DNA of 64,000 nt, taken from assembly GCA_963620595.1 (NCBI GenBank), contig CAVFAY010000002.1:62001-126000 (forward strand), read 5' to 3'. Origin of the DNA: Butyricicoccus_A sp963620595 (lineage in GTDB: Bacteria > Bacillota > Clostridia > Oscillospirales > Butyricicoccaceae). Both the position numbers and the translations under genes were made by a program. Below, piece by piece: positions 16,296 to 24,322 of the stretch; within the stretch, counting starts at the first letter, position 1; each line of letters opens with the position of its first letter. Under the pieces are notes generated by a model that was given only the letters and a program-made list of their open reading frames with translations, made no database searches and was not told the origin of the DNA.

Positions 16296-16993
16296 GCTAT
16301 GAAATCCGAATCAAACGGCAGCGCAGTGCGCAGGACACGCCGTATTGGCAGACCTTTGTGTGTGAAAATGAGGGAAATGCTTCGGTTGCTGATATCCTGC
16401 GTGAACTCAATGCTCGGACACCGCTATGCGATGCAGACGGAGCACCGGCACAGCCGATTGGCTGGGAATGCAGCTGCTTGGTGAGAAAATGTGGAGCTTG
16501 TGCCATGCGCATTAACGGTGTGCCGCGGTTGGCGTGTTCGGTCTTTCTGCGTGACGTCAAAGACGTGGCAATCGTACTGGAACCGCTGAGCAAATTTCCG
16601 CTTGTGCGTGATTTGATTGTGGATCGGCGCGTTTTGTTTGACCGGCTCAAAGAGATGCAGGTGTGGCTAGAGAGAGAGGCGGAGAAGCGTTCTCACACCC
16701 ATGCCGCACGGTATCAGTCGGCGCGATGCCTGCAATGCGGCTGCTGCTTGGAAATTTGCCCGAATTTTTGCGCAGAGCAGTCGTTTGGCGGTGCTGCTGC
16801 GGCTGTTCAGGCATTTCGCGTGCTGGATCAGGAAACCGATGCGGCACATAAGCAGAGACTCGCAGAACAGTATCGCAGGATATATTATGAGGGATGCGGC
16901 AAATCGCTGGCGTGTCAGGACATTTGTCCGGCGGGCATTCCGGTAGAAGAACTAATGGTGCGCTCTAATGCGGCGGCAATCTGGAAACGATGA
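16292..16993 (+). CDS. frdB: Fumarate reductase/succinate dehydrogenase iron-sulfur subunit
   Basis: 233 aa. It passes electrons between flavin and quinone sites. The N-terminal plant-ferredoxin domain has C-x4-C-x2-C-x11-C (CLVRKCGAC...LAC) for 2Fe-2S. The C-terminal domain has CLQCGCCLEICP for 4Fe-4S and C-x5-C-x3-CP (CGKSLACQDICP) for 3Fe-4S. All three clusters therefore look complete. It overlaps frdA by 4 nt and ends the operon. Confidence 0.93.
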   Translation: MSYEIRIKRQRSAQDTPYWQTFVCENEGNASVADILRELNARTPLCDADGAPAQPIGWECSCLVRKCGACAMRINGVPRLACSVFLRDVKDVAIVLEPLSKFPLVRDLIVDRRVLFDRLKEMQVWLEREAEKRSHTHAARYQSARCLQCGCCLEICPNFCAEQSFGGAAAAVQAFRVLDQETDAAHKQRLAEQYRRIYYEGCGKSLACQDICPAGIPVEELMVRSNAAAIWKR

Positions 16994-16995
16994 AG

Positions 16996-17028
16996 AAAAA
17001 CGACAGTCTGCGGACTGTCGTTTTTTTG
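16996..17028 (+). terminator. Terminator of the fumarate reductase operon
   Basis: ACGACAGTC and GACTGTCGT form a 9-bp stem with a short loop and seven Ts. Confidence 0.9.
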
Positions 17029-17056
17029 TACTGGAAAAGCAAACGGCATCCGTAGC

Positions 17057-17090
17057 TTCGACAGACTTTTTATTTTCGCTTCGATATACT
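17057..17090 (+). promoter_or_regulatory. Candidate Spo0A box and -10 element of spoIIE
   Basis: TTCGACA at 17057-17063 is the reverse complement of the 0A-box core TGTCGAA. TATACT lies at 17085-17090, giving a start near 17097. The box then centres near -37, over the -35 region, and no good -35 hexamer is at normal spacing. This is the geometry of Spo0A-activated sigma-A promoters such as Bacillus subtilis spoIIE. Confidence 0.6.
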
Positions 17091-17120
17091 GAGGATATGA
17101 AACAGGAGGCGCGAATACAT

Positions 17121-19436
17121 ATGCTCGAAAAACAGAAACAGCGAAAACAATCAGAAAGTATGCAGACTCGAAAACGCGGCGTATCTGCGCTGTACGTTAT
17201 CGGGGCGGCCTTGCTGTCCTGTGCACATATTGCGGGAGTCGGCGCGCCGTTTGGCGTGGCGTTTGCTGCGGCGGCGTGCCGAACCGGCTACGGCTTCGGC
17301 GCAGTGCTTGGTACGTTTGTCGGCTATCTGCTGTCCATGCATGGGGCGGAAGGTGTGCCGTATGCAGGGGCGGCACTGATGACGTTGGCTGCTGCGACAA
17401 TTTTTTCCGGTATCCATATTACATCGGCACGATGGTTCTTTCCTGTTATGTCTTCGACTTCCGTCGCGGCAACAGGAGCGGTCTTTGTTTTTGCAGACGG
17501 AATCGTGTGGGAAACTGTGCCGCTGTTTGTGTGCCGCATTGTACTGGCGGGCGGTGTTGCGTATTTTTATGAAGCGGCTTTGGATACGATGCGCGGACGG
17601 CCGCAGGTCGTTCGCTTTGGCGGAATGCTGGTTTTAACGGCAACACTTCTCATGGCGGCGTATCCGTTTTCGGTAGCAGATCTTGTTTGTCCGGCACGAA
17701 TTGCTGCGCTGTTTGCTGTGATGGCGCTGAGCTATATGGGTGGCTTTTCTTATGGTGCTGCCTGCGGTGTAGGAATTGGTATTGCTATGGATGCGGCGGG
17801 CGGTATCGGATTGTATTATGCGGGCGTATATGCTGTTTCCGGCATGGCAGCGGGATTTTTTTCCCGTGGCGGGCGTGTGGTATTTGCTGCGGCGTTTGTG
17901 CTGACACATGCGGCAGTGCATCTGTTAGGCGGAGAAACGGCATACTTGGCTGGTGTTTATGAATGCTTTGTCGCCTCGGTTTGTTTTGTACTTTTGCCGG
18001 AAAATCTGTGGGAGGAGTGGAAGGATCGTCTTCTGCCGATGGATCCCAAGCCGACTGATTATGCCGCGCGCATCAGCCGCGTGGCAAATCACTATGCATC
18101 TGTGACTTCAGATGCTTTTTCGGAGATGTACCAGGCATTGGCGAACAACGGAAAAGCACATAAAGAAGAAAGTGATCTCGGCGCTGTGTTTGACCGCACG
18201 GCTGACCGCGTATGCCGTCGATGCTCGGCACGGGAGAATTGCTGGCAACGGGACAAACTGGCAACACTGCGCACGCTGGATTCTATTTCAGGGCCGCTTT
18301 TGCGCAGCGGACACATTACTGCCAGTGATTTTCCGGGGCATTTTGCGGCACAGTGCCTGCGGTTTTCCGACTTTGTTCTTGCATTGAATGAGGGGATGGA
18401 TGCGTTGTTTCAGCGCAGACAAACGCAAAAGAAAAGTGATGCAGGGAGAAAATTAATCGCACAGCAATACGCTGGCGTGACTGGTATTCTGAAGCAGGTG
18501 GGAGAGAGCATGAGCAGCGGCACGGAGATTCTTCCGGCACAGGAAAAAGAATTGCGTACGTATGCGGAGGCATTTGGACGCGTACGGACGGCAGCAGCTT
18601 GGAAAGATCGCCGCGGGCGGCTGCATCTGGAACTGACGGGTGAATGCATCCAGCGCATTCTGCGCAATCAAGAGGGATTTTCCTCTGGTTTGGGGGCACT
18701 CATGAACGTATCCTTAACAAAACCGGAGACACAGTATGAAGCGGGTGGGATACGTCTGGTGTTTCGGGAACAGGAACCGTATTATATCACGGTCGGCATC
18801 GGCACGCGCACACGTGAAGGACAGCAGATCTCCGGTGATTGCATTCGCTATTTTACGACAGAAGAAGGGATGGCGTGTGTCATCTTGTCTGATGGTATGG
18901 GATCCGGTGAAGAAGCGCGGGAAGAATCCGAAAGTACCGTTCGCATGGCGGAACGATTTTTGCGCGCTGGTATTTCTGCGGCAGACTGTGTCCGTACTAT
19001 TGGACCGGCACTCAAATTGCGCACACAGGGGAAGAAATTCGTAACATTGGATGTAGGTACCGTTGATTTATTTACCGGAGAGACGATCTCTGTCAAATGC
19101 GGTGCGGCACCGAGTTTTGTGCGTGCGGTAGATGGCGACGGCAGTGTGCGCGTGCGGCGCATTTTATCCAGCACGCTTCCGGCGGGGTTGGAAGAAGCTG
19201 GCGATATGGATGTCACACAGTTCCGCATGGGAGGACAGGACGCACTGGTGCTGCTCAGCGATGGCATTGTCGATGCGGATGGAAGCAATGCGGGCTGGGT
19301 GGAGGAGCTGCTGTCGGATAGTTTGCGGCTGTCTGCGCGGGAGCTGGCAGCAAGAATTGTGCTGGAAGGCTCGGCGCGCGGCGCGCCGGATGATATGAGT
19401 GCGGCGGTCGTGTATCTCGGTAAACGCAAAGAATAA
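17121..19436 (+). CDS. spoIIE: Stage II sporulation protein E (PP2C phosphatase)
   Basis: 771 aa. SpoIIE sits at the asymmetric septum, dephosphorylates SpoIIAA and so activates sigma-F in the forespore. The first ~280 residues hold about ten membrane helices, followed by a central regulatory region and a C-terminal PP2C domain with LSDGMGSGEEAREES, LLSDGIVD and DDMSAAVV carrying the metal-binding aspartates. The start at 17121 has GGAGG ~11 nt upstream; longer upstream starts would lie before the inferred transcription start. It shows that the organism has sporulation genes. Confidence 0.92.
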   Translation: MLEKQKQRKQSESMQTRKRGVSALYVIGAALLSCAHIAGVGAPFGVAFAAAACRTGYGFGAVLGTFVGYLLSMHGAEGVPYAGAALMTLAAATIFSGIHITSARWFFPVMSSTSVAATGAVFVFADGIVWETVPLFVCRIVLAGGVAYFYEAALDTMRGRPQVVRFGGMLVLTATLLMAAYPFSVADLVCPARIAALFAVMALSYMGGFSYGAACGVGIGIAMDAAGGIGLYYAGVYAVSGMAAGFFSRGGRVVFAAAFVLTHAAVHLLGGETAYLAGVYECFVASVCFVLLPENLWEEWKDRLLPMDPKPTDYAARISRVANHYASVTSDAFSEMYQALANNGKAHKEESDLGAVFDRTADRVCRRCSARENCWQRDKLATLRTLDSISGPLLRSGHITASDFPGHFAAQCLRFSDFVLALNEGMDALFQRRQTQKKSDAGRKLIAQQYAGVTGILKQVGESMSSGTEILPAQEKELRTYAEAFGRVRTAAAWKDRRGRLHLELTGECIQRILRNQEGFSSGLGALMNVSLTKPETQYEAGGIRLVFREQEPYYITVGIGTRTREGQQISGDCIRYFTTEEGMACVILSDGMGSGEEAREESESTVRMAERFLRAGISAADCVRTIGPALKLRTQGKKFVTLDVGTVDLFTGETISVKCGAAPSFVRAVDGDGSVRVRRILSSTLPAGLEEAGDMDVTQFRMGGQDALVLLSDGIVDADGSNAGWVEELLSDSLRLSARELAARIVLEGSARGAPDDMSAAVVYLGKRKE

Positions 19437-19445
19437 CACAGAAGG

Positions 19446-19478
19446 AACGCAGGTGTGCAATAACGCCTGCGTTTCTTC
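19446..19478 (+). terminator. Terminator after spoIIE
   Basis: AACGCAGG and CCTGCGTT form an 8-bp stem. The T run is short and interrupted (TTTCTTCC), so it is weak. Confidence 0.5.
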
Positions 19479-19514
19479 CGTGTGTGAATAGAATGTAAAA
19501 CTCTGCACGTGCGC

Positions 19515-19543
19515 TTGCATCTGCGACAAAAAGAGACTATGAT
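19515..19543 (+). promoter_or_regulatory. Sigma-A-type promoter for the small membrane protein/DedA pair
   Basis: TTGCAT (19515-19520), 17 bp, TATGAT (19538-19543), 32 bp before the next ATG. Confidence 0.55.
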
Positions 19544-19575
19544 AAACCCAGAAGAAAACGGGAAAGGAGCAAAAT

Positions 19576-19824
19576 ATGCTGATGCACATCGCGCCGCTGC
19601 TGGTGCTGACACCGGAAATCAAAGAAGAAATATACCCCATCCTGTTGTTCTTTGGTATGTTTGCCGTTGTGTTTGGATTGGGCGGGAAATTGATTCATCA
19701 TATGCCGCGCAAGCCTGGATCCATGCTGGATGAAATTCTCGGTGAGAAATGGGAGGACGATGAGGACGAGGCGGAGCAGATAGAGCAAAAGACCGACGAA
19801 GAACGTATGCAAGAGAAAGAGTAA
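19576..19824 (+). CDS. Small membrane protein with acidic tail
   Basis: 82 aa, no family recognised. One hydrophobic helix (about residues 20-38, YPILLFFGMFAVVFGLGGK) is followed by a basic turn and a strongly acidic C-terminal tail (residues 52-82, rich in Glu and Asp). AAAGGAGC precedes the ATG. It lies 41 nt upstream of a DedA gene and is probably co-transcribed with it. Confidence 0.6.
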   Translation: MLMHIAPLLVLTPEIKEEIYPILLFFGMFAVVFGLGGKLIHHMPRKPGSMLDEILGEKWEDDEDEAEQIEQKTDEERMQEKE

Positions 19825-19865
19825 GGTACCGCGAAACCCGAATCGAAAGTGAGGTCAGGGGAAAC

Positions 19866-20372
19866 GTGGATGTTAATACCATCATGGATTGGATTGACCA
19901 ATACGGCGCAGTTGTCTTTTTGGTGATTACTTGTCTGGAAGCGATGAACTGTCCGGGAATGCCAGCGGGCGTTGTGCTGCCTACCGCGGGCATTTATGCT
20001 GCGACCGGTCAAATGTCGCTATTGTTTGCGATTGTACTGACGGTCGTTGGAGGTATGATAGGAACAACAGTGATGTATTATATCGGTCGATGGGGTGGGC
20101 ATCCGCTCATGCACTGGCTCAAAGCGCGTGGGCCGAAAATCAAACATGCGTGTGAACACTGTGAAGAATACCTGCATCATAGGAGCTTTTTCAAGATTTT
20201 TATCGGGCGCATTTTACCTGTCGTACGGACACTGCTGCCGCTTCCGGCGGGTGTCTGTGAAGTGGAACCGATTTCGTTTTTGACAGCCAGTGCGCTGGGG
20301 ATTGTGTGTTATAATGCCGCGTTTGTCAGTGCGGGCTATTTCTTGGGACATGCACTAAATTTTGTCCACTAA
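19866..20372 (+). CDS. DedA family membrane protein
   Basis: 168 aa, shorter than the usual ~200. DedA/Tvp38 proteins act in the membrane; several members help recycle or flip lipid carriers. Seen are ITCLEAMNCPGMPAGVVLP near the N-terminus, a G-rich helix (GGMIGTTVMYYIGRWGG), and the family's arginine motif FFKIFIGRILPVVRTLLPLPAG. The start is GTG at 19866, with AGGGG upstream; a nearby ATG is out of frame. Confidence 0.85.
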   Translation: MDVNTIMDWIDQYGAVVFLVITCLEAMNCPGMPAGVVLPTAGIYAATGQMSLLFAIVLTVVGGMIGTTVMYYIGRWGGHPLMHWLKARGPKIKHACEHCEEYLHHRSFFKIFIGRILPVVRTLLPLPAGVCEVEPISFLTASALGIVCYNAAFVSAGYFLGHALNFVH

Positions 20373-20388
20373 AACTAAAATGGGAGGG

Positions 20389-20416
20389 ACTTCCGGTTTT
20401 CGGCAGTCCCTTTTTG
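20389..20416 (+). terminator. Terminator after the DedA gene
   Basis: GGGACT and AGTCCC close a stem whose inner CCG/CGG also pairs, followed by TTTTTGC. Confidence 0.75.
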
Positions 20417-20417
20417 C

Positions 20418-20446
20418 TTGTCAAACCAGCGAAACAATGCTACACT
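20418..20446 (+). promoter_or_regulatory. Sigma-A-type promoter for dusB
   Basis: TTGTCA (20418-20423), 17 bp, TACACT (20441-20446), 44 bp before the dusB ATG. Confidence 0.5.
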
Positions 20447-20489
20447 GATAACAAGTATATCTGATACAACGAATAGCAGGAGAAAGCAT

Positions 20490-21467
20490 ATGACAGGGTT
20501 TTGGATTGGAAATGTGAAGATTGACGGACGATTCATCATGGCACCGATGGCAGGCGTGACGGATCGGGCGTTCCGGCAGATTTGCCGAGAATGCGGTGCG
20601 GCAGCAACGATCAGTGAGATGATTTCCACGCAGGCTCTGCTGTTTCAGGATAAAAAGACACGGGAACTGCTTTCACTGGCTCCGGCGGAAAAGCCGGGAT
20701 GGGTACAGATTTTTGGCAGCAATCCGGCGTATATGGCGGATGGTGCAAAAAAAGCATTGGATATTTCCGGCGCACAGCTTCTTGACATCAATATGGGGTG
20801 TCCGGCGCCTAAAATCGTCAAGGGCGGCGATGGCAGCGCGTTAATGTGTCAGCCGAAACTGGCGGAAGAGATTATTCGTGCTGTCGTAAACGCTGTCAAT
20901 GTGCCGGTGACAGTAAAATTTCGCAAGGGCTGGGATGCTGACAGCCAGAATTATTTGGACTTTGCCAAGATGGCAGAGGCGGCGGGGGCGGCGGCGATCA
21001 CACTGCATGGCCGCACCAGAGCGCAGATGTATGCCGGAAAAGCGGACTGGGAGGCGATTGCACAGGTAAAGCGGGCGGTGTCGATTCCGGTCATTGCAAA
21101 CGGTGATGTAGATAGTGCACAGAAAGCAATGGACATTTTAGAGGCAACCGGTGCGGATGCCGTCATGATTGGCCGCGGTGCACTGGGCAATCCGTGGCTG
21201 TTTGGGCAGTGCAATGCCATGCTGGCAGGACAGCCGATACCGCTGCTTCCGCCGCTGTATGAGCGACTGGAAACAGCGCGCAGACAGATTGTTATGGCGG
21301 AGGAACAAAAAGGTGAGCACATCGCGATGCTGCAGGCGCGCAAGCACATTGCTTGGTACCTCAAGGGTGTGCGCGGAACCAAGCGTCTCAAGGCGGGCAT
21401 TTCGGAATTAAATTCGTTTGAAGAACTGGATGCCATGCTGACGGAAGCGGCAAAACTGGAGGGATAA
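20490..21467 (+). CDS. dusB: tRNA-dihydrouridine synthase
   Basis: 325 aa. An FMN-dependent TIM-barrel enzyme that reduces uridines in tRNA. Landmarks are MAPMAGVTDRAFR near the N-terminus, DINMGCPAPKIVKGGDG with the catalytic cysteine, ITLHGRTRAQMYAGKADW, and VMIGRGALGNPWLF. The ATG at 20490 follows GCAGGAGAA; upstream in-frame sequence overlaps the promoter and is not used. It ends 3 nt before the sigma/anti-sigma fusion gene. Confidence 0.93.
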   Translation: MTGFWIGNVKIDGRFIMAPMAGVTDRAFRQICRECGAAATISEMISTQALLFQDKKTRELLSLAPAEKPGWVQIFGSNPAYMADGAKKALDISGAQLLDINMGCPAPKIVKGGDGSALMCQPKLAEEIIRAVVNAVNVPVTVKFRKGWDADSQNYLDFAKMAEAAGAAAITLHGRTRAQMYAGKADWEAIAQVKRAVSIPVIANGDVDSAQKAMDILEATGADAVMIGRGALGNPWLFGQCNAMLAGQPIPLLPPLYERLETARRQIVMAEEQKGEHIAMLQARKHIAWYLKGVRGTKRLKAGISELNSFEELDAMLTEAAKLEG

Positions 21468-21470
21468 CGC

Positions 21471-22730
21471 ATGTTTGACGAAAATAGTCTGGTAGATCGA
21501 GTTCTCGGCGGAGATGAGGACGCCTTCTCCCGACTGGTTGACCGGTTGGAGCCGCGCGTCTATCAGTATGCGCTGTGTTATCTGGGCGAAGAACAAGAGG
21601 CACGACAGGCAACAATTGAGACGTTCAATCAGGTGTATCGCAAGCTGCACCGCAATATGGGATTACGTCTGTCCATTTGGACGCTGCGCCTTGCGACGGA
21701 TGTCTGCGCGGATATTCAAAAACGCAAGCGCGGTGCGAAAGGCACGATGGCTGTTTTTCGCCTGCGTGAAATTCCACATGGAAAGCATGGACGCAAGCAG
21801 GAATCGATTGAGCTGGATGCGGCGATTCAGGCGCAGCTGCTGCGTTTGACCCGGCAGCAGAGAGAAGTGCTGCTGCTGCGCGATTTGATTGGTTTGAGCG
21901 ATGCGGAAACAGGACAGGTACTCAAATTGGATCTCAACGGCGTGCGCCTGCGTATTTCCCGTGCGCGGCACAATCTGCGCGAGCTGCTTGTACGGCAGGG
22001 AGCGTTGCCGCAGCCGGACAAGCGCGGAGAGGGGCGAGATTGCCAGCACTTTCAGGAGCTGTGCAGTCAATATGTCGATGAATGCATGGAAGAGGATGAC
22101 AAGACCACGTTGCTGGATCATATCCAAGAGTGTTCGCGCTGTGCGGCATATCTCAACGACCTGACGCTGATTGGCCGTGAGCTGTCGCATATGGAGAAAG
22201 AGAAAGCGCCGAAAGAGCTGCGCGATGAGGTGGTCAGGAGTGCTGTACGTCAGCAGAGAGAACGGTCAGGCTGGCTGGCACTGGGGCTGCGAATTCCGGT
22301 TGTGGCATTGGTGGGCTTTGCCACGATTTTTGCTCTGCTGGTTTGTTCCGGCGTATTGGGCGGTTTGTTTGTCAATACAACCAAACAGGAAGCATCCGTG
22401 CAGAAGTCCAGCGTGCAGAGCAGGAATGATTTGTCTCAGGATCTGCGTTTGCCAAGAGCTGTGACGGACGTGAGCTATTCCTATGTGATTGCGGCGACGG
22501 GCAATGCCGGCCTGCCAGAGTTGTCCACATCGGCAGTGTTGATTGCGGCGGAGGATGGCGTGAGCTATTACCGCGTAGACGGCGGACCGGAAATGATGCA
22601 GAGACTGGCCGGAGGTATGGAGTCGGTCGGCTATGAGCTGGAATCCGTCAGCAACGATCAGCTGGTCATTACGCCAACAGCATCTCAGGGGCTATTTATC
22701 GTCATTCGGCAGACACGAGAGGAAAAATAA
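21471..22730 (+). CDS. ECF sigma factor fused to a membrane-bound zinc anti-sigma domain
   Basis: 419 aa. Residues about 1-85 look like sigma region 2 and about 115-178 like region 4 (LTRQQREVLLLRDLIGLSDA, then GVRLRISRARHNLRELL), as in ECF sigma factors. Residues 190-235 carry a ZAS-type anti-sigma motif, H217-x3-C221-x2-C224, with further cysteines at 191, 198 and 205. One membrane helix follows (about 275-301), then ~118 residues outside the cell. Sigma and anti-sigma are usually separate adjacent genes. No stop codon or frameshift is visible between them. It starts 3 nt after dusB. Confidence 0.75.
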   Translation: MFDENSLVDRVLGGDEDAFSRLVDRLEPRVYQYALCYLGEEQEARQATIETFNQVYRKLHRNMGLRLSIWTLRLATDVCADIQKRKRGAKGTMAVFRLREIPHGKHGRKQESIELDAAIQAQLLRLTRQQREVLLLRDLIGLSDAETGQVLKLDLNGVRLRISRARHNLRELLVRQGALPQPDKRGEGRDCQHFQELCSQYVDECMEEDDKTTLLDHIQECSRCAAYLNDLTLIGRELSHMEKEKAPKELRDEVVRSAVRQQRERSGWLALGLRIPVVALVGFATIFALLVCSGVLGGLFVNTTKQEASVQKSSVQSRNDLSQDLRLPRAVTDVSYSYVIAATGNAGLPELSTSAVLIAAEDGVSYYRVDGGPEMMQRLAGGMESVGYELESVSNDQLVITPTASQGLFIVIRQTREEK

Positions 22731-22848
22731 CAGGCAAAAATCCGACATTTGCCGGATACGTTTATCTAATTTGGAAGAACAGTACAAGTGGATGCACGGG
22801 GGATGCAAAAAATCGTCAAAAAAACGTAGATTTTTGTGAGATATTTTC

Positions 22849-22877
22849 TTGACTTTGCGGGCAAAATATTATAACAT
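22849..22877 (+). promoter_or_regulatory. Promoter of the S10-spc-alpha cluster
   Basis: TTGACT (22849-22854) with TAACAT (22872-22877) at 17 bp; an overlapping TATAAC at 15 bp is an alternative -10. The transcript start would fall just before a 5'-terminal hairpin at 22885. Confidence 0.55.
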
Positions 22878-22884
22878 ATAAAGG

Positions 22885-23213
22885 CACTCGCGAGAAGGCG
22901 AGTGAGCGATGATGCTGGAGATTGCTGCTCAGGCAGGTAACTTCAGCGGAGTAAGTCCGACAATCGGGCGGTTGAGACAACTGCGAACTACCACCGGTAT
23001 GTTCCTGTGTAAGCTCGGGACTGCCAGCGCAAGCGCTGACAAGCCGACAGCCGGAACCACTGCGGTGAAATCCAAAGCCGGATTGCATAACTACACGACT
23101 GTTTTGCCCGGTTTTTCTTATGCCCAAACGTGATACACACGGAAGGGTTGCAGTTTCTCTCCGAACGCGAGGACACATTTTTATAATGTAGTGTTCGAGG
23201 AGGAAGACACACA
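22885..23213 (+). promoter_or_regulatory. Long structured 5' leader of the S10 operon
   Basis: About 330 nt between promoter and rpsJ. Perfect or near-perfect hairpins are CACTCGC/GCGAGTG (22885-22904), GCGGTTG/CAACTGC (22968-22984) and CAGCG/CGCTG (23025-23038), the last inside longer-range pairings GTTCC/GGAAC and CACCG/CGGTG. AAAGCCGG (23074-23081) can pair with CCGGTTTT (23108-23115), followed by TTCTT, as a candidate attenuator. An ORF in the leader (22909-23133) has no clear ribosome site. No named leader family was recognised. Confidence 0.6.
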
Positions 23214-23525
23214 ATGGCTAACGCAGAGAAAATCAGAATCAGACTGAAAGCTTATGACCACTCGCTCATCGACCAGGCATCTGAGAAGATCGTAGAAGCT
23301 GCTAAGCGTACCAACGCAAAGGTTTCTGGCCCGATCCCGCTGCCGACCGAGCGCGAAGTCGTTACTATTCTTCGTGCAGTGCACAAGTACAAGGACAGCC
23401 GTGAGCAGTTCGAGCGCCGCACCCACAAGAGACTGATCGACATCACCGGCGCAGGCAAGAACACCGTAGAGACTCTTATGACTCTGGATCTGCCGGCTGG
23501 CGTAGAGATCGAAATCAAGCTTTAA
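23214..23525 (+). CDS. rpsJ: 30S ribosomal protein S10
   Basis: 103 aa, full length. S10 sits in the 30S head and also serves in NusB-NusE antitermination. It has IRIRLKAYDHSLIDQA, the GPIPLPTEREVVTI loop and the RRTHKRLIDI segment. GAGGAGG precedes the ATG. First gene of the ribosomal cluster. Confidence 0.97.
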   Translation: MANAEKIRIRLKAYDHSLIDQASEKIVEAAKRTNAKVSGPIPLPTEREVVTILRAVHKYKDSREQFERRTHKRLIDITGAGKNTVETLMTLDLPAGVEIEIKL

Positions 23526-23549
23526 GGAAGCAACTGGAAAAGCCATCCA

Positions 23550-23637
23550 GCGATGTGCTGATTCAGAAATTCCAAACATCGCCTAAGCCGCAATAGAGCG
23601 GCAAGGTCAAGTTGGTGGGCGGAAACCGCGCATCAAC
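23550..23637 (+). promoter_or_regulatory. Three hairpins in the rpsJ-rplC spacer
   Basis: The 138-nt spacer holds GCGATGT/ACATCGC (23550-23582), GCCGC/GCGGC (23587-23602) and GTTGGTG/CATCAAC with inner GCGG/CCGC (23611-23637). None has a T run. The spacer is long compared with the other gaps of this cluster, which are mostly under 25 nt. Confidence 0.5.
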
Positions 23638-23663
23638 CAATAACCTACAAGGAGGAAACAAAC

Positions 23664-24299
23664 ATGCAAAAGGCAATTATCGGCAAGAAAATTGGCATGA
23701 CCCAGATTTTCGATGCTGACGGCAAGGTAATTCCGGTTACCGTAATCGAAGCTGGCCCGTGCTCTGTCACTCAGATCAAGACAGAAGAGAAGGAAGGCTA
23801 CAATGCAGTACAGCTCGGTTTTGCCGATGTAGCAGAGCGCAAGCTCAACAAGCCGCAGCTCGGTCACCTGAAGAAGGCTGGCGAGGCTGTAAAGAAGTAC
23901 CTGAAGGAATTCCGCTTTGACGATATGTCGTCCTACAACCTGGGTGACGTACTCAAGGCTGACGTATTCGCCGAGGGCGACAGCGTAGACATCACCGGCA
24001 TCAGCAAGGGTAAGGGCTACGCAGGCACCATCAAGCGTTTTGGTGCACATCGCTCCCCGATGAGCCACGGTGCTGGCCCGATGCACAGACATCAGGGTTC
24101 CATGGGTTCCTGCTCCGATCCGTCCCGTGTATTCAAGGGCAAGATCATGCCGGGTCACATGGGCGCAGAGCAGGTAACCGTACAGAATCTGGACGTTGTT
24201 AAGGTAGATGCTGAGATGAATATGATCGCAGTTCGCGGCGCCGTTCCGGGCCCGAAGGGCGGAATCGTATTCCTCAAGAACACCGTTAAGAACGCCTAA
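23664..24299 (+). CDS. rplC: 50S ribosomal protein L3
   Basis: 211 aa. Early-assembly protein reaching the peptidyl-transferase centre. It begins IIGKKIGMTQIFD and contains GAHRSPMSHGAGPMHRHQGS, the conserved central loop, and GHMGAEQVTVQNL. AAGGAGG precedes the ATG at 23664. Confidence 0.97.
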   Translation: MQKAIIGKKIGMTQIFDADGKVIPVTVIEAGPCSVTQIKTEEKEGYNAVQLGFADVAERKLNKPQLGHLKKAGEAVKKYLKEFRFDDMSSYNLGDVLKADVFAEGDSVDITGISKGKGYAGTIKRFGAHRSPMSHGAGPMHRHQGSMGSCSDPSRVFKGKIMPGHMGAEQVTVQNLDVVKVDAEMNMIAVRGAVPGPKGGIVFLKNTVKNA

Positions 24300-24322
24300 G
24301 GAAAGGGAAAGGAGGATACATC

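Noticed and set aside
22909..23133. 74-codon ORF in the S10 leader
   Set aside because: It lies across strong RNA hairpins, has no good ribosome site and no recognisable protein features.
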